From NCBI GenBank assembly GCA_030323885.1, contig CM059186.1:27389005-27453004 (forward strand): a stretch of DNA of 64,000 bases, given 5' to 3'. The stretch is from Branchipolynoe longqiensis (taxonomy: Eukaryota > Annelida > Polychaeta > Phyllodocida > Polynoidae). The notes under the pieces are model-generated. The model had not been told where the DNA came from. It did not search any database and saw nothing but the letters and a program-made list of their open reading frames with translations. The position numbers were made by a program, and so were the translations under genes. The stretch's first letter is position 1. Every line of letters starts with the position of its first letter. Positions 20,706 through 32,606 of the stretch are shown here, piece after piece.

Positions 20706-21676
20706 GTGAATACAATATACCATAGGCATACAATATACCACAGGCATACAATATACCATAGGCATACAATATACCATAGCATACAATATACGACAGGCAT
20801 ACAATATACCATAGGCATACAATATACCATAGGCATAAATATACCATAGGCATACAATATACCATAGGCATACAATATACCATAGGCATACAATATACCA
20901 TAGCATACAATATACCACAGGCATACAATATACCATAGGCATACAATATACCATAGCATAAATATACCATAGGCATACAATATACCATAGGCATACAATA
21001 TACCATAGGCATGCAATATACCATAGGCATACAATATATAATAAGCATACAATATATGACAGGCATACACTATACCATAGGATTACAATATACCGTAGGA
21101 ATACAATATACCATAGGAATACAATATAGCATAGGCATACACTATACCATAGGCATACAATATACCGTAGGCATACAATATACCATAGCATACAATATAC
21201 CATAGGCATACAATATACCATAGGAATACAATATACCATAGGCATACAATATACCATACAATATACCATAGGAATACAATATACCATAGGCATACAATAT
21301 ACCATAGCATACAATATACCATAGGAATACAATATACCATAGGCATACAATATACCATAGGCATACAATATACCATAGGCATACAATATACAATAAGCAT
21401 ACAATATACCACATGAATACACTATACCATAAGCATACAATATACAATAAGCATACAATATATACAACAGGCATACACTATACCATAGGATTACAATATA
21501 CCATAGGAGTACAATATAGCATAGGCATACACTATACCACAGGCATACAATATACCATATGCATACAATATACCATAGGCTTACAATATATAATAGGCAT
21601 ACAATATACCATAGGGATACAATATACCATAAGCACACAATATACCATAGTCATACAATACACCATAGGCATACTG
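20706..21676. repeat. Satellite array, ~18-bp unit
   Basis: About 55 tandem units of CATAGGCATACAATATAC with 17-bp variants lacking one G and point variants (GGAATAC, AAGCATAC, GGATTAC). Because the unit is 18 bp, stop-free frames of six-residue repeats appear on the minus strand. These are artefacts. Confidence 0.95.
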
Positions 21677-22111
21677 ATATAGGCTTATAACCTATGAAAT
21701 CACTGGTGACTAAGTTGTGGTTTTTAAATAATTAAATCAAATGTTATCAAGAGGGTTTGCCTACCCGAGTGCAAACACGAGTCGCCCAGGCCGCTGCATT
21801 TGCCAGCCGGCTGGGCGATTGAGCATTTCGGTACGAAAGCTATGGGCCCACCATTAAATAATATTTATATAATGTCGTTATATACCACAAAATCTGCACA
21901 ATTATTTCCAATAAAAAACAGAAGAAGATATGCTGGAATAAACAAGAACAAAAAACAAACAAGCTACAGTAGAACTTACCTTGAAAGGACAACTCTGAAT
22001 CCAGCAGACCATGTGGTCCTTTCATAGACAAAGACAGTTCGTACAGTAACAAGAATTGTCACCACATGGCAGGAGTCCGCAGATCACAGTATACTAGGGC
22101 TATTGGGACAC
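21677..22111. other. No gene seen
   Basis: Unique-looking. GTCGCCCAGGCCGCTGC near 21781 is the only GC-rich patch. Confidence 0.4.
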
Positions 22112-22831
22112 TTACATTTGCATAGTCCGATGGTTTTGAGTTTATGTCATTTCCCGAGATAAATATATTACATCGATCATTATAATCTACTTTACTTTAG
22201 TTTGAAGTAACTTTTAGCTTAGATGGCTAACTTTTGAGATATTTGAAGTGCAAACATGACAAATTAATTTTGGCAAGCACGCCCAAAATCTTGATGGCAT
22301 AGGCTTCTTCAGTAACAGGTTCTATTAAATATTATATTGCCTCAGTATTTATTCCCTTTGATGTGGTGAAAAATGTTTAATAAGTACACCAGTATCTAAG
22401 TTAGATGGTTGGTTGGTTGTTGGAGTTTTACATCCTGGCAACATCTAGCATCATATCAGGACGGGTACTGACTGGTGACAGTGCACACTCATGATGACTT
22501 TATAGTGCTGTCTCACTGGGAGACCAGGCTACCAGCACCATGACCTGATATCCCAGTCAGTGACATTATCCAGCCACTGAGCCAACGAGTCCTTGCCCTA
22601 TCCTAATAATGCCAAGCGTTTGGCTAGGAAGTGACAAGATTAAATCTTTAAGTCATTAGTTTTACTCAAACATGGTTCGAACCCATGGGTTCGAATCCAA
22701 TGATCTACCAAAACGGGAGACGGACACTCAACTCATCTCCTCTGGTCATCTAAGTTAGATATGAAGAATCAAATCTAGACAATTGCCTTGCTTTTAAAAT
22801 TTGATAATTTCATCGGATTATGCAGCTTTAA
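22112..22831. mobile_element. MITE-X copy interrupted by SINE1
   Basis: Left end slightly diverged (TTACATTTGCATAGTCCGAT). The right end CATCGGATTATGCAGCT-TTAA closes at 22828-22831. The body matches 54371-54725 on both sides of a 341-bp SINE1. Confidence 0.78.
22407..22747 (-). mobile_element. SINE1, full length, with 13-bp target duplication
   Basis: Complete inverted copy from (GGTT)n tail to the head GCCGTCT-type variant. Flanked by perfect ATCTAAGTTAGAT (22394-22406 and 22748-22760). The insertion point is the same MITE-X site used by LINE A at 6244. Confidence 0.92.
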
Positions 22832-23230
22832 TGCTATATGATAGCGATACGTGCCCTTCCCTGGGTTGTCACGTGGTCTTGTGTGCACAAGTTCCACCTG
22901 TCAGCCCCCTCCCACCCCGACCGCTCCCCCCCCCCCCCCCACACACACAGCTTCAGCACTGACCACCAATAGTCGGCCTGGCCTCCCGGGCGCTAATTCT
23001 GCTATACAATGACGTTTAATTAAAGCTCGGAGTGGCAGCCATTATTGTACAAATTATCTCCGCAGGCGTGACTCAGCATTTCATCCACCAGGTCATCAGT
23101 AAAAGTAAACGAATGAGTGCAGGGTGACAACCGCTGGAACTTCATCGTGAAGGTTGCGTAATGGCAGAGAATCAGTTGGTGATTTTCAATAAATTGCCTT
23201 TCGATGGAACCGGGCTGAATCCTAGCCATA
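22832..23230. other. No gene seen
   Basis: C-homopolymer near 22925, otherwise unique-looking. Confidence 0.45.
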
Positions 23231-23570
23231 CCAGCCGATCAGACGGGATGGCCGAATGAGTTGAGAATCCGTCTCCTGTTTTGGGAGATCCGGGGATGCG
23301 AACCCACGGGTTTGTGGGTTCGAACCCTGGTCGAGTCAAACCAATGACCTATAAATTGATACTTGTCGCTTCCTAGCTAGGTGCTTGGCATTATTAGGAT
23401 AGGACAAGGACTGGTTGGCTTAGTGTCAGGATAATGTGACTTAGTGGGATATCAGGTCATGGTCCTGGCAGCCTGGTCTTCAAGTGGGGCAGCACTATAA
23501 AGTTGCCATGAGTGCGCACTGTCACAAGTCGATACCCGTCCTGACATGACCTACAACAACAACAAACAAA
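23231..23570 (+). mobile_element. SINE1, full length, with 10-bp target duplication
   Basis: Perfect CCTAGCCATA repeats at 23221-23230 and 23571-23580. Head variant with duplicated B-box region. The tail is AACAACAAACAAA, not CCAA. Confidence 0.9.
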
Positions 23571-23627
23571 CCTAGCCATATTAAAGCTATCGGTCTGAAT
23601 GCGAATGCAACGATGTTTCCCGAATCT

Positions 23628-23728
23628 CTATAAAGTCGCCATGAGTGCGCACTGTCACAAGTCAGTACCCATCCTGATATGACCTTAGATGTTGCTAGGA
23701 CGTAAAACTCCAACAACCAACCAACCAT
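23628..23728 (+). mobile_element. SINE1 3' fragment
   Basis: Last ~100 bp of SINE1 with CCAACAACCAACCAACC tail, only 57 bp after the preceding copy. Confidence 0.85.
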
Positions 23729-23887
23729 ATTACACAGCACCACGCCATGGACGCATCATATGCGAACATAATGTATCCGATGCTGTAATATACTTGCGCT
23801 ATACTACTCACACTCTTGACCCAGCGATCAATCGTTGCAAGAGGCGCGTCGGAGCAGAGAATGACTGGTTTTTGGCAGACACAATTT

Positions 23888-24140
23888 TTAGTTGCATAAT
23901 CCGATGATTTTTGAGTTTCAGTCCCATTTCTTTTAGACAAATAAACTCGGCCACTGATCTTTATAATCTAGTTTCACTTTAGTTTGAAGTGAGGTTGATT
24001 GTAATGTTGGAGGTAATTGAAATGAAGCATGTTTTTGTTAGGTTACATTTGGTGTATCCACCGACATGCTGGACACAATGGGATTCAGTAGTAATAGGTT
24101 CTGTTAAATTGACTTGGCATTCCCTTCTCTACAGAAACGA
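23888..24140 (+). mobile_element. MITE-X 5' part
   Basis: TTAGTTGCATAATCCGATGA then the family body. A matching 3' end (GGATTATACAACTTTAA, about 24948-24965) suggests one copy enlarged by later insertions, including the SINE1 at 24410. Confidence 0.6.
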
Positions 24141-24409
24141 TTGCTTCATTTTTGTTTGTGTGTGATGAATTTATTTACCCTGCTCATAACGGATAAGTGT
24201 GTTAACACTTGTTCTCACCCCTGGGCAGCACTAACAACAAACAAACAAAACATCGTGGCGCCACCTGTGTGTGGGAACTATCAGCTATTTACGACTTTGC
24301 ATGTATAGCAGAGTCGTCAATAAATAGCACCCCATAGTGTCTGACAAACTTAGCACTAAATTAAAAGTCACTCAAACCGGCATAGCATGTCATTTACACC
24401 TTCAGATTC
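24141..24409. other. No gene seen
   Basis: Unique-looking, probably inside the enlarged MITE-X copy. Confidence 0.35.
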
Positions 24410-24742
24410 CAGACGCCGTGGCCGAATCGGTAGAGCGCGGTCTTCGCGTACGGGAGATCGGGAGTTTGGTTCCAGGTTGAGTCAAACCAATGACTTATAA
24501 TAGTGATACTTGTCGCTTACTAGCCTGGAACTCGGCATTAATAGGATAGGGCAGGGACTGTATAGCCCAGTGTCAGGATAATGTGATTCAGTGGGATATC
24601 GGGCCATGGTGCCGGTGGCCTGATTTCCCAGTTGGGCATCACTATAAAGTTACCATGAGTGCGCACTTTCACAAGTCGGGACCCATCCTATGACCTTAGA
24701 TGTAGCCAGGAAGTAAAAGTCCAACAACCAACCAACCCACAA
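24410..24742 (+). mobile_element. SINE1, full length
   Basis: Head CAGACGCCGTGGCCGAATCG, full body, (CCAA)n tail ending at about 24742. Confidence 0.88.
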
Positions 24743-25229
24743 CCTTTGACATTATATTGATTTAGTAATAACATTTTATTACTTGTGCTAAGTGGACGAC
24801 CTTCCCGATACTTCACCTGCGTGGTAAACTGATAATTCCTTTTTACGACTCAGCATATAAAAGAAGGTGTATGCATCATAATGGTGCAAAGTTAACGAGG
24901 TAATATTTTCTTTTGTGTATTCAGGTTTAAAAAATCTTTAATCTGAACGGATTATACAACTTTAACTTGCAAGTGCATTGCAATAAATATATAAAAACCC
25001 CTTCTCTTTGAGCGCCATCTGGTGTAGTGGCAAGCAATGGAACTAACCTGACATGTAACGGGTAAATTGGTTGCATCTTACACATGACTTGCGGAAAAGG
25101 CTAGTTCAAAAGTATATATACATTCTTGAGAATAATGTTGGTTATTCAAATATATGAATATGTTTGAAGTTGTTAAAAACTGAAATATATGTATTTTTCA
25201 CGGATCTTCCATGAAGCAAAAATAATTGA
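24743..25229. other. No gene seen
   Basis: AT-rich. Holds the likely MITE-X right end near 24948-24965. Confidence 0.45.
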
Positions 25230-25545
25230 ATCGGACGCCATAGCTGAATTGGTAGAACGCAGGCTTCCCATGTGAAAGATTGAGTGTTTGATTCCCAGTC
25301 TAGTCAAACCAATAACTTACCAAATTTATATTCGTCACTATGTAGCCTGGTCCTCGGCATTACTAGGATAGGGCAAGGACTGGTTAACTCAGTGTCACGA
25401 TAATGTGACTTAATGGGACATTGGGTCATGGTGCCAGCAGCCTGATCTCCCGGTTGGGCAGTGTTATAAAGTCACCACGAGTGTGCACTGTCACAAGTTT
25501 GGGATATGACCTTAGATGTTGCTAGGACGTCAAACTCAAACAAAA
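25230..25545 (+). mobile_element. SINE1, near full length
   Basis: Head CGGACGCCATAGCTGAATTG, so the A box is mutated. A short deletion has removed part of the CGGTACCCGTCCTG segment near 25500. Confidence 0.83.
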
Positions 25546-25678
25546 TGAATGTGGCTTCATAGAAAAGAGGTGATTTGCCATTTGACTATGCTAGACAGCT
25601 GCACGTCATACAGTCCTTACTTTGGAGGAGACCAGAAACTATTGAGTAGCCTGATCTCCCACTCTCCAACCACCTACC

Positions 25679-26086
25679 TAGATACAAGATTCACCCTGTA
25701 CTTGTAGTACATGGATGAACGACAACGTAGTCTAAATAGAGACGAAAATAGCTTTAGTATGGATCATGAAGTAGAATGCCTGGCTCCAATATCAAATGGC
25801 TACTTATATCGGCACAGATTTGGTGAAATGGGAGAGAATGCAAAAAGACAATATGGCGGCGATAGAATGCCGTCGATTTCACTTTTAAATTTGATTAAAC
25901 TGTATCTTTTATTAGATTTTTCAATTCAAAGGTAGCGGGGAAATATGAAGACATATGAAAAGAATAATTGTTGCTTCTTAGACTGTGAAATTTGGCTCTC
26001 ATTTCATTTCCCCGCTTTTTCGACCGCTTTTTTATAGGGCTGGTATTCACCCGTGTACTGCAAGTACAGGGTGAATCATTTATTAA
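25679..26086 (+). mobile_element. Mutator-like MITE, copy 3
   Basis: Same family as 15310-15708. TAGATA at the left end, a mutated right end (TTATTAA), and an 8-of-9 target duplication CCACCTACC/ACACCTACC (25670-25678 and 26087-26095). Subterminal hairpins retained. The imperfect duplication suggests an older insertion. Confidence 0.8.
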
Positions 26087-26407
26087 ACACCTACCCACCA
26101 TTCTAATCCAACCCACCTGTGTCATAATCAACACCAGCCTTTCCTAATTCCTCAGCCGTAAATAAAACAACTCATAATCATTCACGCATTACACACACAC
26201 AAAGTTCCCAAATACGGGGTATCATAAAGTATTTTGTGAATGACTTACATTTGTTCATAATTGAGCTGTCCTTGTTGGAGCTTTCCGAAGAAGAAGAAGA
26301 AGAAGAAGAAGACAAATCAGAGAATGGCTTAGGATGACGTAGAAGTGGTGAATAATAAATACCCTTCTCGAACTAACACTATAATTTCAGAATAGCCGCT
26401 GGTGGCG
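26087..26407. other. No gene seen; GAA run
   Basis: (GAA)n at about 26287-26312. Confidence 0.5.
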
Positions 26408-26560
26408 CCACCTTAACAGAAAAGTCAACAGTTTAGGGAATACTATTTTACATGACAGTCCTCCACACAGGTACACATGTTATGCTCCACCTTAACAGAA
26501 AAGTCAACAGTTTAGGGAATACTATTTTACATGAAAGTCCTTCACACATGTACACATTTT
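26408..26560 (+). repeat. 79-bp tandem duplication
   Basis: CCACCTTAACAGAAAAGTC begins at 26408 and again at 26487. The two units are ~95% alike. Confidence 0.88.
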
Positions 26561-26576
26561 ATGTTGTTTACATATA

Positions 26577-26767
26577 CAGTAAAACCTCTCTAAATCGACC
26601 GACTATGGGACCGACTTTAAATGGTCCATTTAGAGAGGTAGTCGGTTTATGGAGTTTTTTCAGCATTACAATTGTATTGTATGGGTGCTCGTTTGGGACC
26701 CAAATAAAGGGATCGATGTAGGGGAGTGGTGGATCTGTGGAGGTGGTTGGTTAGAGAGGTTTAACTG
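26577..26767. mobile_element. pogo/Tigger-like MITE
   Basis: 191 bp between TA dinucleotides. Left end CAGTAAAACCTCTCTAAAT, right end the complement of CAGTTAAACCTCTCTAACC. CAGT-A-ACCTCTCTA ends with TA duplication are typical of pogo-type Tc1/mariner elements. No transposase. Confidence 0.8.
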
Positions 26768-27169
26768 TATACTGCTTATGCGTGACTGTATATATACCCT
26801 TCACATAGCTTTAATTGTCCACCAGACAGCTCCCGCGAATTACGATACTTGCTATCATGGCGCCTCTACAGGATACATTCCATCCTATTTTTTTAAGGAA
26901 ACAGGAAGAAAGGTATTAAATTGAATAAACCATGAGCGACTTTCTAAAGAGATCATGTTATAATTATATTACGATAACATTTCTGGTAATAAAGGTTCCT
27001 TATAACCCAATTTGGTCAGCGTTTTGTTTGAGGATAAGTGTATGCTGGCATCACATTTTGGTCCAGCTGTTCAAATTTGGAAACATTGGCTTCCAAGTAT
27101 TGACTTTGTACACCACAAGAGAGCCAACTGGGCAGTGAATATTTGGGGTCAAACTGTCATTTACAAAAA
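26768..27169. other. No gene seen
   Basis: Unique-looking. The frame at 27012-27293 runs into the purine tract and is not convincing. Confidence 0.4.
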
Positions 27170-27940
27170 AGGCTTGGCGAATGTTGTTTGCGAAAAAAGT
27201 AAATGTGAGAAGCAAAAAAAGGAGGTCGAAGAAGAGAAAATGAAAGAGGAGGAAAAGAAGAGGGAGGGATATGAGGAGGAGAAGGGGGGATAGAAAAGGA
27301 AGAAGGGGAAGAGAAGAGAGACGATGAGGAAGAGAAGAGGAAGGTATATGAGGAGAAGGGGGAAGAGAAAAGGAAGATGGGGTAAGAGAAGAGCGAAGAG
27401 GAGGAAGAGAAGAGGGAGGTATATGAGGAGGATAGGGGGGAAGAGAAAAGGAAGACGGGTAAGAGAAGAGCGAAGACGAGGAAGAGAAGAGGGAGGTATA
27501 TGAGGAGGGGAAGAGAAAGGGAAGAAGGGGGAAGAGAAGAGAGAAGAGGAGGAGAGAAGAGGGAGGTATATGAGGAGGAGAAGGGGAAGAGAAAAAGAAG
27601 AGGGGGGAAGAGAAGAGGGAGGAGGCAGTAAAGAGGGAGGTTGGTTGGTTGTTGGGGTTTACGTGCTGATAACAGCTAAGATCCTATCAGGACGGGGAGG
27701 GAGGACGAGGAAGAAAAGAGGGAGGAGGAGGGGGAAGAGAAGCGGGAAGAGGAGGAAGAGAAAAGGGAGTAGGACAAGGAAGAGGAGAAGGAAATGAGGG
27801 AGAGGAGGAGGAAGAGAGGACGCAAGACGAAGCGAAGAGGGAGTATGAGGAGGAAGAGAAGATAGAGGAAGAACAGAAGAGGGAGGACAAGAAGAGGGAG
27901 TATAAGGAAGAGAAAGAGAGATGAGGAAGACAATCAGAGG
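27170..27940 (+). repeat. Purine (GA/GGA/GAA) low-complexity tract
   Basis: Dominated by GAGGAAGAGAAG-type repeats, with a ~64-bp sub-repeat containing GGTATATGAGGAG at 27342, 27414, 27493 and 27562. Glu/Arg/Lys-rich and, on the other strand, Ser/Leu/Pro-rich frames are artefacts. Confidence 0.9.
27642..27703 (-). mobile_element. SINE1 3' tail fragment inside the purine tract
   Basis: (GGTT)n then GTTGGGGTTTACGTGCTGAT and CTATCAGGACGGG, the reverse complement of the SINE1 end. Confidence 0.75.
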
Positions 27941-28094
27941 ATGAATAGAAGGAGGAGGAAAATGTACAACACGTGACACCAGATTCCAAATGCAATGCAC
28001 GGTGATATAAGAACTGCCAGACTAAACCAATTACGACAAAACACAACATCAAACGCTTACCTCATCCCCTCACCGCCACCCGTCAACGGCAACC

Positions 28095-28131
28095 ACACAC
28101 ACACACACACACATACACACACATACACACA
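28095..28131. repeat. (CA)n microsatellite
   Basis: Interrupted CACACA run. Confidence 0.85.
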
Positions 28132-28179
28132 CCGGTAGGTCCTGGGGGCAGGAGGTGACCAGCTGTGTACAGGTGTCAT

Positions 28180-28540
28180 GACGATGTGCCAGGTGTCCTC
28201 CAGGCTGGTGACACCGTTGCCATAACCCCTCAACGCCCCCCCTCCCCCATCCCGCCCCCTCTCTCCCACCCACCCTTGGACTCCGCCGTCGACACCGCTG
28301 CCGCCGCCGGGGCCGCCGCCAGCAGCACCACGCAGCCACCGGCCCGACACAGGTAAACAGGTGCGGACGAAAGTTTGTGTGTGTGTGTGGGGGGGGGGGG
28401 GGGTCGGGAGAGGGGTGAATACTCACACCCCAGAGGATGCCACGCACAGTGTATAACGCGCGGGTGCGTAATGACGCATGAAACGTCCCAGCGCCTGCGT
28501 TGTTTAATTGCGCATGCGTCATGGGTGCGACAACGGTGGT
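28180..28540. promoter_or_regulatory. CpG-rich block
   Basis: GCCGCCGCCGGGGCCGCCGC near 28297 and GCGCATGCGTCATGGG near 28509 (NRF-1-like). A donor-like CAG|GTAAAC lies at about 28351. Could mark a promoter and first exon, but no protein family is recognisable. Confidence 0.35.
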
Positions 28541-28619
28541 TCAAGCTGCTTAGAATCAGAAAGGCACATTGGGTATATATTTGTTATTAAATCATTAAAA
28601 AGTTGTTATTTCAATTAAA

Positions 28620-28972
28620 ACCGGACGTGGTGGCCGAATCGATTCGATAGAGCGCAGGCATCCCCGTGTGGAAGGAAGGTCGGGAGTTCAATTCAGGGTC
28701 GAGTGAAACCAATGACTTACAAAATTGATTACTTGTCGCTTCCTACCCAGGCGCTCGACATTAATAGGATAGGGCAAGGACTGGTTAGCTCAGTGTCAGG
28801 ATAATGTGACTGAGTGAAATGTCCGGTCATGATGTCGGCGGCCTGATTTCCCAGTGGGGCAGGACTATAAAGTCACCATGAGTGCGCAGTGTCACAAGTC
28901 GGTACACGTCCTGGTATGACCTTAGATGTTGCCAGGATGTAAAACTCCAACACCCAACCCAACCAGCTTAGC
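28620..28972 (+). mobile_element. SINE1, full length
   Basis: Head CCGGACGTGGTGGCCGAATC with a 5-bp CGATT duplication in the A-box region. Tail CCAACACCCAACCCAACC. Confidence 0.88.
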
Positions 28973-29029
28973 ATTGTGTGTGTGAGCTGTTGCGTAACAC
29001 CTCGGGTGAGGTGTAGCCAGAAATGGAAG

Positions 29030-29150
29030 ACAAGAATCAGTAGAGCGCCGGCTTCTCGTGATGGAGGTCGTGGGCTCGATCCCCGGCCGCGTCAAACCAA
29101 TAACTTACTAAATGCATACTTGTTGCTACTTACATGAGGTATAAAGCACT
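29030..29150 (+). mobile_element. SINE1-like head fragment
   Basis: CAGTAGAGCGCCGGCTTCTC, B-box-like GGGCTCGATCCCCGG, then TCAAACCAATAACTTAC. Loses homology after ~110 bp. Confidence 0.6.
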
Positions 29151-30204
29151 TATGCAAATGTAACCACCTTTGATACACTCCTTTGTAGTCTGGGTTACTG
29201 GAGGATGGGGTGCGGCCTGGAGAGTGGGAGGTCTGCTTCCAAGCAGCTCCCTTAATTCTCCTCCAGGCAGCCTTTCACCCCCCTACTATCCGCCCATTCC
29301 ACCACTGATTTTGCTAAGAAAATGTAACGGTAGGTTTTAAGGGCCAGTTGGGCCGTAATCGATTAAGACGACCCGGGCGACTCGGCTCACCTGAGTCGTC
29401 AGAATTTCAAATCGAACACCGCGAGTGGAGTCGACAAATACACGTGCCGTGTGCAAAACGACCCGACCCCAGTGACCCACCTCTTGGCTGGGGTTTGCTA
29501 GGAGCGATGACGTCACATCTGTGCTGGTACCTGTAGGATAACCGCTATCAGTACAACTCCTACGTGTTGTTTTAATGCTTTTTTTTTAATAACCCAGATT
29601 GTCAGTTTCTACAAACATAAAATACTTTAAATCCTATTTTGCTGTACATATATCGGTTATTGAAAAAAAAGAAAAAGTTTTAGATTAAGCAACCGACGCA
29701 TTTCCGTGACGCATGTGCAGAGCGTAATCCAGACTGGACTTATGGGTCACAGAGTCTGTGGAGAGGCAATTGAGGCTCTGTGAACACTGGCTTCATATTG
29801 AGCAACTAACAGTCTTTTCAGCACAAATGTGGATTTATAAAGAAAACATACTTACCATTTTTTAATCATTTTTGATAATTATAGCTGTATCCTATTGATT
29901 GATTGAAAAGCTCGATCGTCAGTGTAAAACAACACAGTGACACACTGTCGACCCACAACACGAGTGTCATTGCCTATCACCAGGTGTCATACTAGTCGCC
30001 GTGAATATGGCCTATGCTGCCGACACGGCGTAAAGCAACCACCAATCAATCAATCAAGTCGCAGAAATCGTGTATTCTACGCATTACACACCAATATGTT
30101 TAAAGGGACCAAAAGAGCTTCACTTATTCACAATTGTTTTGATCCAATCTCACTAGACATAATTTGTACAGCAACTAAAGAATCTATTCTCCAGCAGTTA
30201 TTTG
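29151..30204. other. No gene seen
   Basis: Unique-looking, with GATGACGTCACATC (CRE-like palindrome TGACGTCA) at about 29508. Short frames only. Confidence 0.4.
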
Positions 30205-30528
30205 ACCTGACGGATGGTCGAATGAGTTGAGCATCCGTCTCCCGTTTTGGTAGACCGTGTGATTCGAATACACTGGTTCAAACCCTGGTCGACTCAAACC
30301 AATGACTTAAAAATTGATACCTGTCGCTTCCTAGCTTGGCATTATTAGGAGAGGGCAAGGACTGGTTGATTCAGTCTCAGGATAATGTGACTGAGTGGAA
30401 CATCAGGTCATAGTGCTGGCAGCCTGGTCTGGCAGTGGGGCAGGACTATAAAGTCACCATCAGTAAACACTGTCACAAGTCGGTACCCATCCTGATATGA
30501 CCTTAGATGTTGCCAGGACGTAGGATAA
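30205..30528 (+). mobile_element. SINE1, near full length, alternative head
   Basis: Head GACGGATGGTCGAATGAGTT with the duplicated B-box region. Ends at CCAGGACGTAGG without CCAA. Confidence 0.82.
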
Positions 30529-31690
30529 ATAGTTATTTAGAGCTCAACCATCGTCTTCCGATATGTGTGGTCAAATTGTGGCTATTACTATCATTCAGCA
30601 TTGTGCATGTTGGCCCGAGGCTAACATGAGTAATTTGCTCACGAGGCTGCTGTCTGTTTACCTTTCCTGCTAAATCGCCCTCTCCTTTCTCGCTCACTTT
30701 GCTTCTGGCACTGCTACAAGCCACATCGTTTCCCCACCCACCCACCCTCTTTCTCGGGGGGTGAGCGCTGATCCGTGACATGTTACTGCCCATCTCTGCA
30801 TTGGGTTGAACTTCCTGGTTATGCATTCCAGTCAGCATACGTACTGGCCACTGTCGCCGCCTGATATAATTCTGAACACCTGCCAAGGTCCGACTTGTTT
30901 TTTATTAAATACTTTATTTAATCCAGTTTGGTTTCTGTCTCTTTCCTCCTCTTCTTTTCAGCCGAGTGTTGCGAATTATAGACTGTCTTAAGTGACGTAA
31001 GCTAGTGCATAAATAGAAAATAAATCATTTGAATAGCTCGGGGAAATCTCATTGCAATTTGTTAAGTGTTTTTGGGGGTATTTTATTTTGGGGTGTTCTT
31101 TTTTTCGGGTGGGGGGGTAGGTGTTCTACTCGCACACAAAACCACCAATTCCGGAGTATCAAGTATCGAGCGTTCTGGAACATTCCGCCTGGAAGCGTCT
31201 ACTTTCATCTAGTTCCGGTCTCATCTGCGCCCAAGCATGCGCTGTGCGTTCGATTGGGCCCAGTTTTACACGCGCGCATGCGCGAACTACTCACAACTGC
31301 GGGGCGGCGAGTGGAAAATCAAAGCTTATTAAAAGGAAATTAATATAAGGGAACACATCTGAGCGTTCAAAGGGAACTTTAAAATTCTCTCCAATTGGGG
31401 GATTATGGCTGTCAGATGGTTTCGGTTTCAGTTCACAGTTACCCGGATGCCTGACCCTCGTTCTAGTTGAGGTGGTTAGTGGTGGTGTTCGGGTGGTTGC
31501 ACCTCCCCAGCCCTCCCTTCCACGGGCTGCTCCTATTCGAGCCCCACACATGACCTTCTTTGCAAGGCCTATAGTGTAGGGCGGAAACATCGCAGGCCAC
31601 TCAGCGTAGATACAGAATCATCAAAGCCAGCCAATAATCCTACATTGCATGCAAGAATTGAATAGATGAATATATATATATATACATATA
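30529..31690. other. No gene seen; one NRF-1-like site
   Basis: Contains ACGCGCGCATGCGCGAAC at about 31270 in a locally CpG-rich patch (31220-31320). No recognisable exon. Confidence 0.4.
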
Positions 31691-31868
31691 TGGTAAAACC
31701 TCTCTAACCGACCACCTCCATAGATCGACCACTCCCCTATATCGATCGCTTTATTTGGGTCCCAACAATATCATTGTAACCATATTCTAACTCCCTAAAC
31801 CGACCACCTCTCTAAATGGACCGCACAAAGTTGGTTCCAAGGTCGGTCGATTTAGAGAGCTTTTGCTG
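31691..31868. mobile_element. pogo/Tigger-like MITE
   Basis: TGGTAAAACCTCTCTAACC left end and complementary right end (AGAGCTTTTGCTG), followed by TA. Related to, but more diverged than, the copy at 31913. Confidence 0.75.

Positions 31869-31912
<44 letters not shown>
31869..31912. repeat. (AT)n microsatellite
   Basis: Separates two pogo-like MITEs and could have grown from their TA target sites. Confidence 0.9.
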
Positions 31913-31913
<1 letters not shown>

Positions 31914-32103
31914 GTAAAACCTCTTTAAATTGACCGACCATGGGACCGACTTTAAATGGTCCATTTAGGGAAATGGTCGTTTTAGGGAGATTTTTTAATT
32001 GTTGCAATGCTCTTGTCTGGGCGATCGTTTGGAACCCAAATAAAGCGGCCAATAGAGGGGGGTGATCGATCTGTGGAGGTGGTCGGTTCGAGAGGTTTTA
32101 CTG
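31913..32103. mobile_element. pogo/Tigger-like MITE
   Basis: About 191 bp, same internal blocks as 26577-26767 (GGGACCGACTTTAAATGGTC). Right end GAGGTTTTACTG then TA. Confidence 0.8.
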
Positions 32104-32126
32104 TATATATATGTATATATATATAT

Positions 32127-32312
32127 ACATTTTCAGTATGCAAGTGACAGGATTCGCGGCACTGGTAGTGGTGGGGGGTGGTGGCGCCACCTGTCCCAAT
32201 GTGAATAGGGGGTCACCCATAAAGTAGTACACAACATAGGGGTGGCCAAATAAGGAACTTCCCTTACGCACCTTTATACTCGCATACGTTTTATAGATCA
32301 CATATGATAGGT
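32127..32312 (+). mobile_element. A-repeat-like module of the recombinase element family
   Basis: GCAAGTGACAGGATTCGCGG, GGTGGTGGCGCCACCTGT, then AACTTCCCTTACGCACC, TTTATACTCGCATAC and GATCACATATGA. Same block order as 42793-42999 with an altered centre. Contains no ORF. Confidence 0.7.
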
Positions 32313-32606
32313 ATAAATCACGTCATATCAACAAATATAGCAACAATAATATAAACAATAGAGATTTAGGTTATAAATAAACTAGGGAATCCTGGTACTG
32401 AATGGATATATTATCTCAGTCACCAGAAGGGATGCCGAGAAAAGGATGGAATCAAAATGGAGCTTATTTATGATGCAAGGAAGGCGTGCATATGGGCATA
32501 ATTAATTTCATGCAAAGGCTCAGTTAATACTCAAATAGCTGTGATGGAGAAGATAATTGAAGTTAATGGATTATTCTTGTTTTTGGCATTTGTCTACTTA
32601 CTTCTC
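32313..32606. other. No gene seen
   Basis: AT-rich. Confidence 0.4.

Noticed and set aside
20655..21638. 327-codon Tyr/Ile/Leu-rich minus-strand frame
   Set aside because: Direct translation of the 18-bp satellite, with a six-residue period.
27570..28052. Ser/Leu/Pro- and Arg/Lys-rich frames
   Set aside because: By-products of the purine tract.
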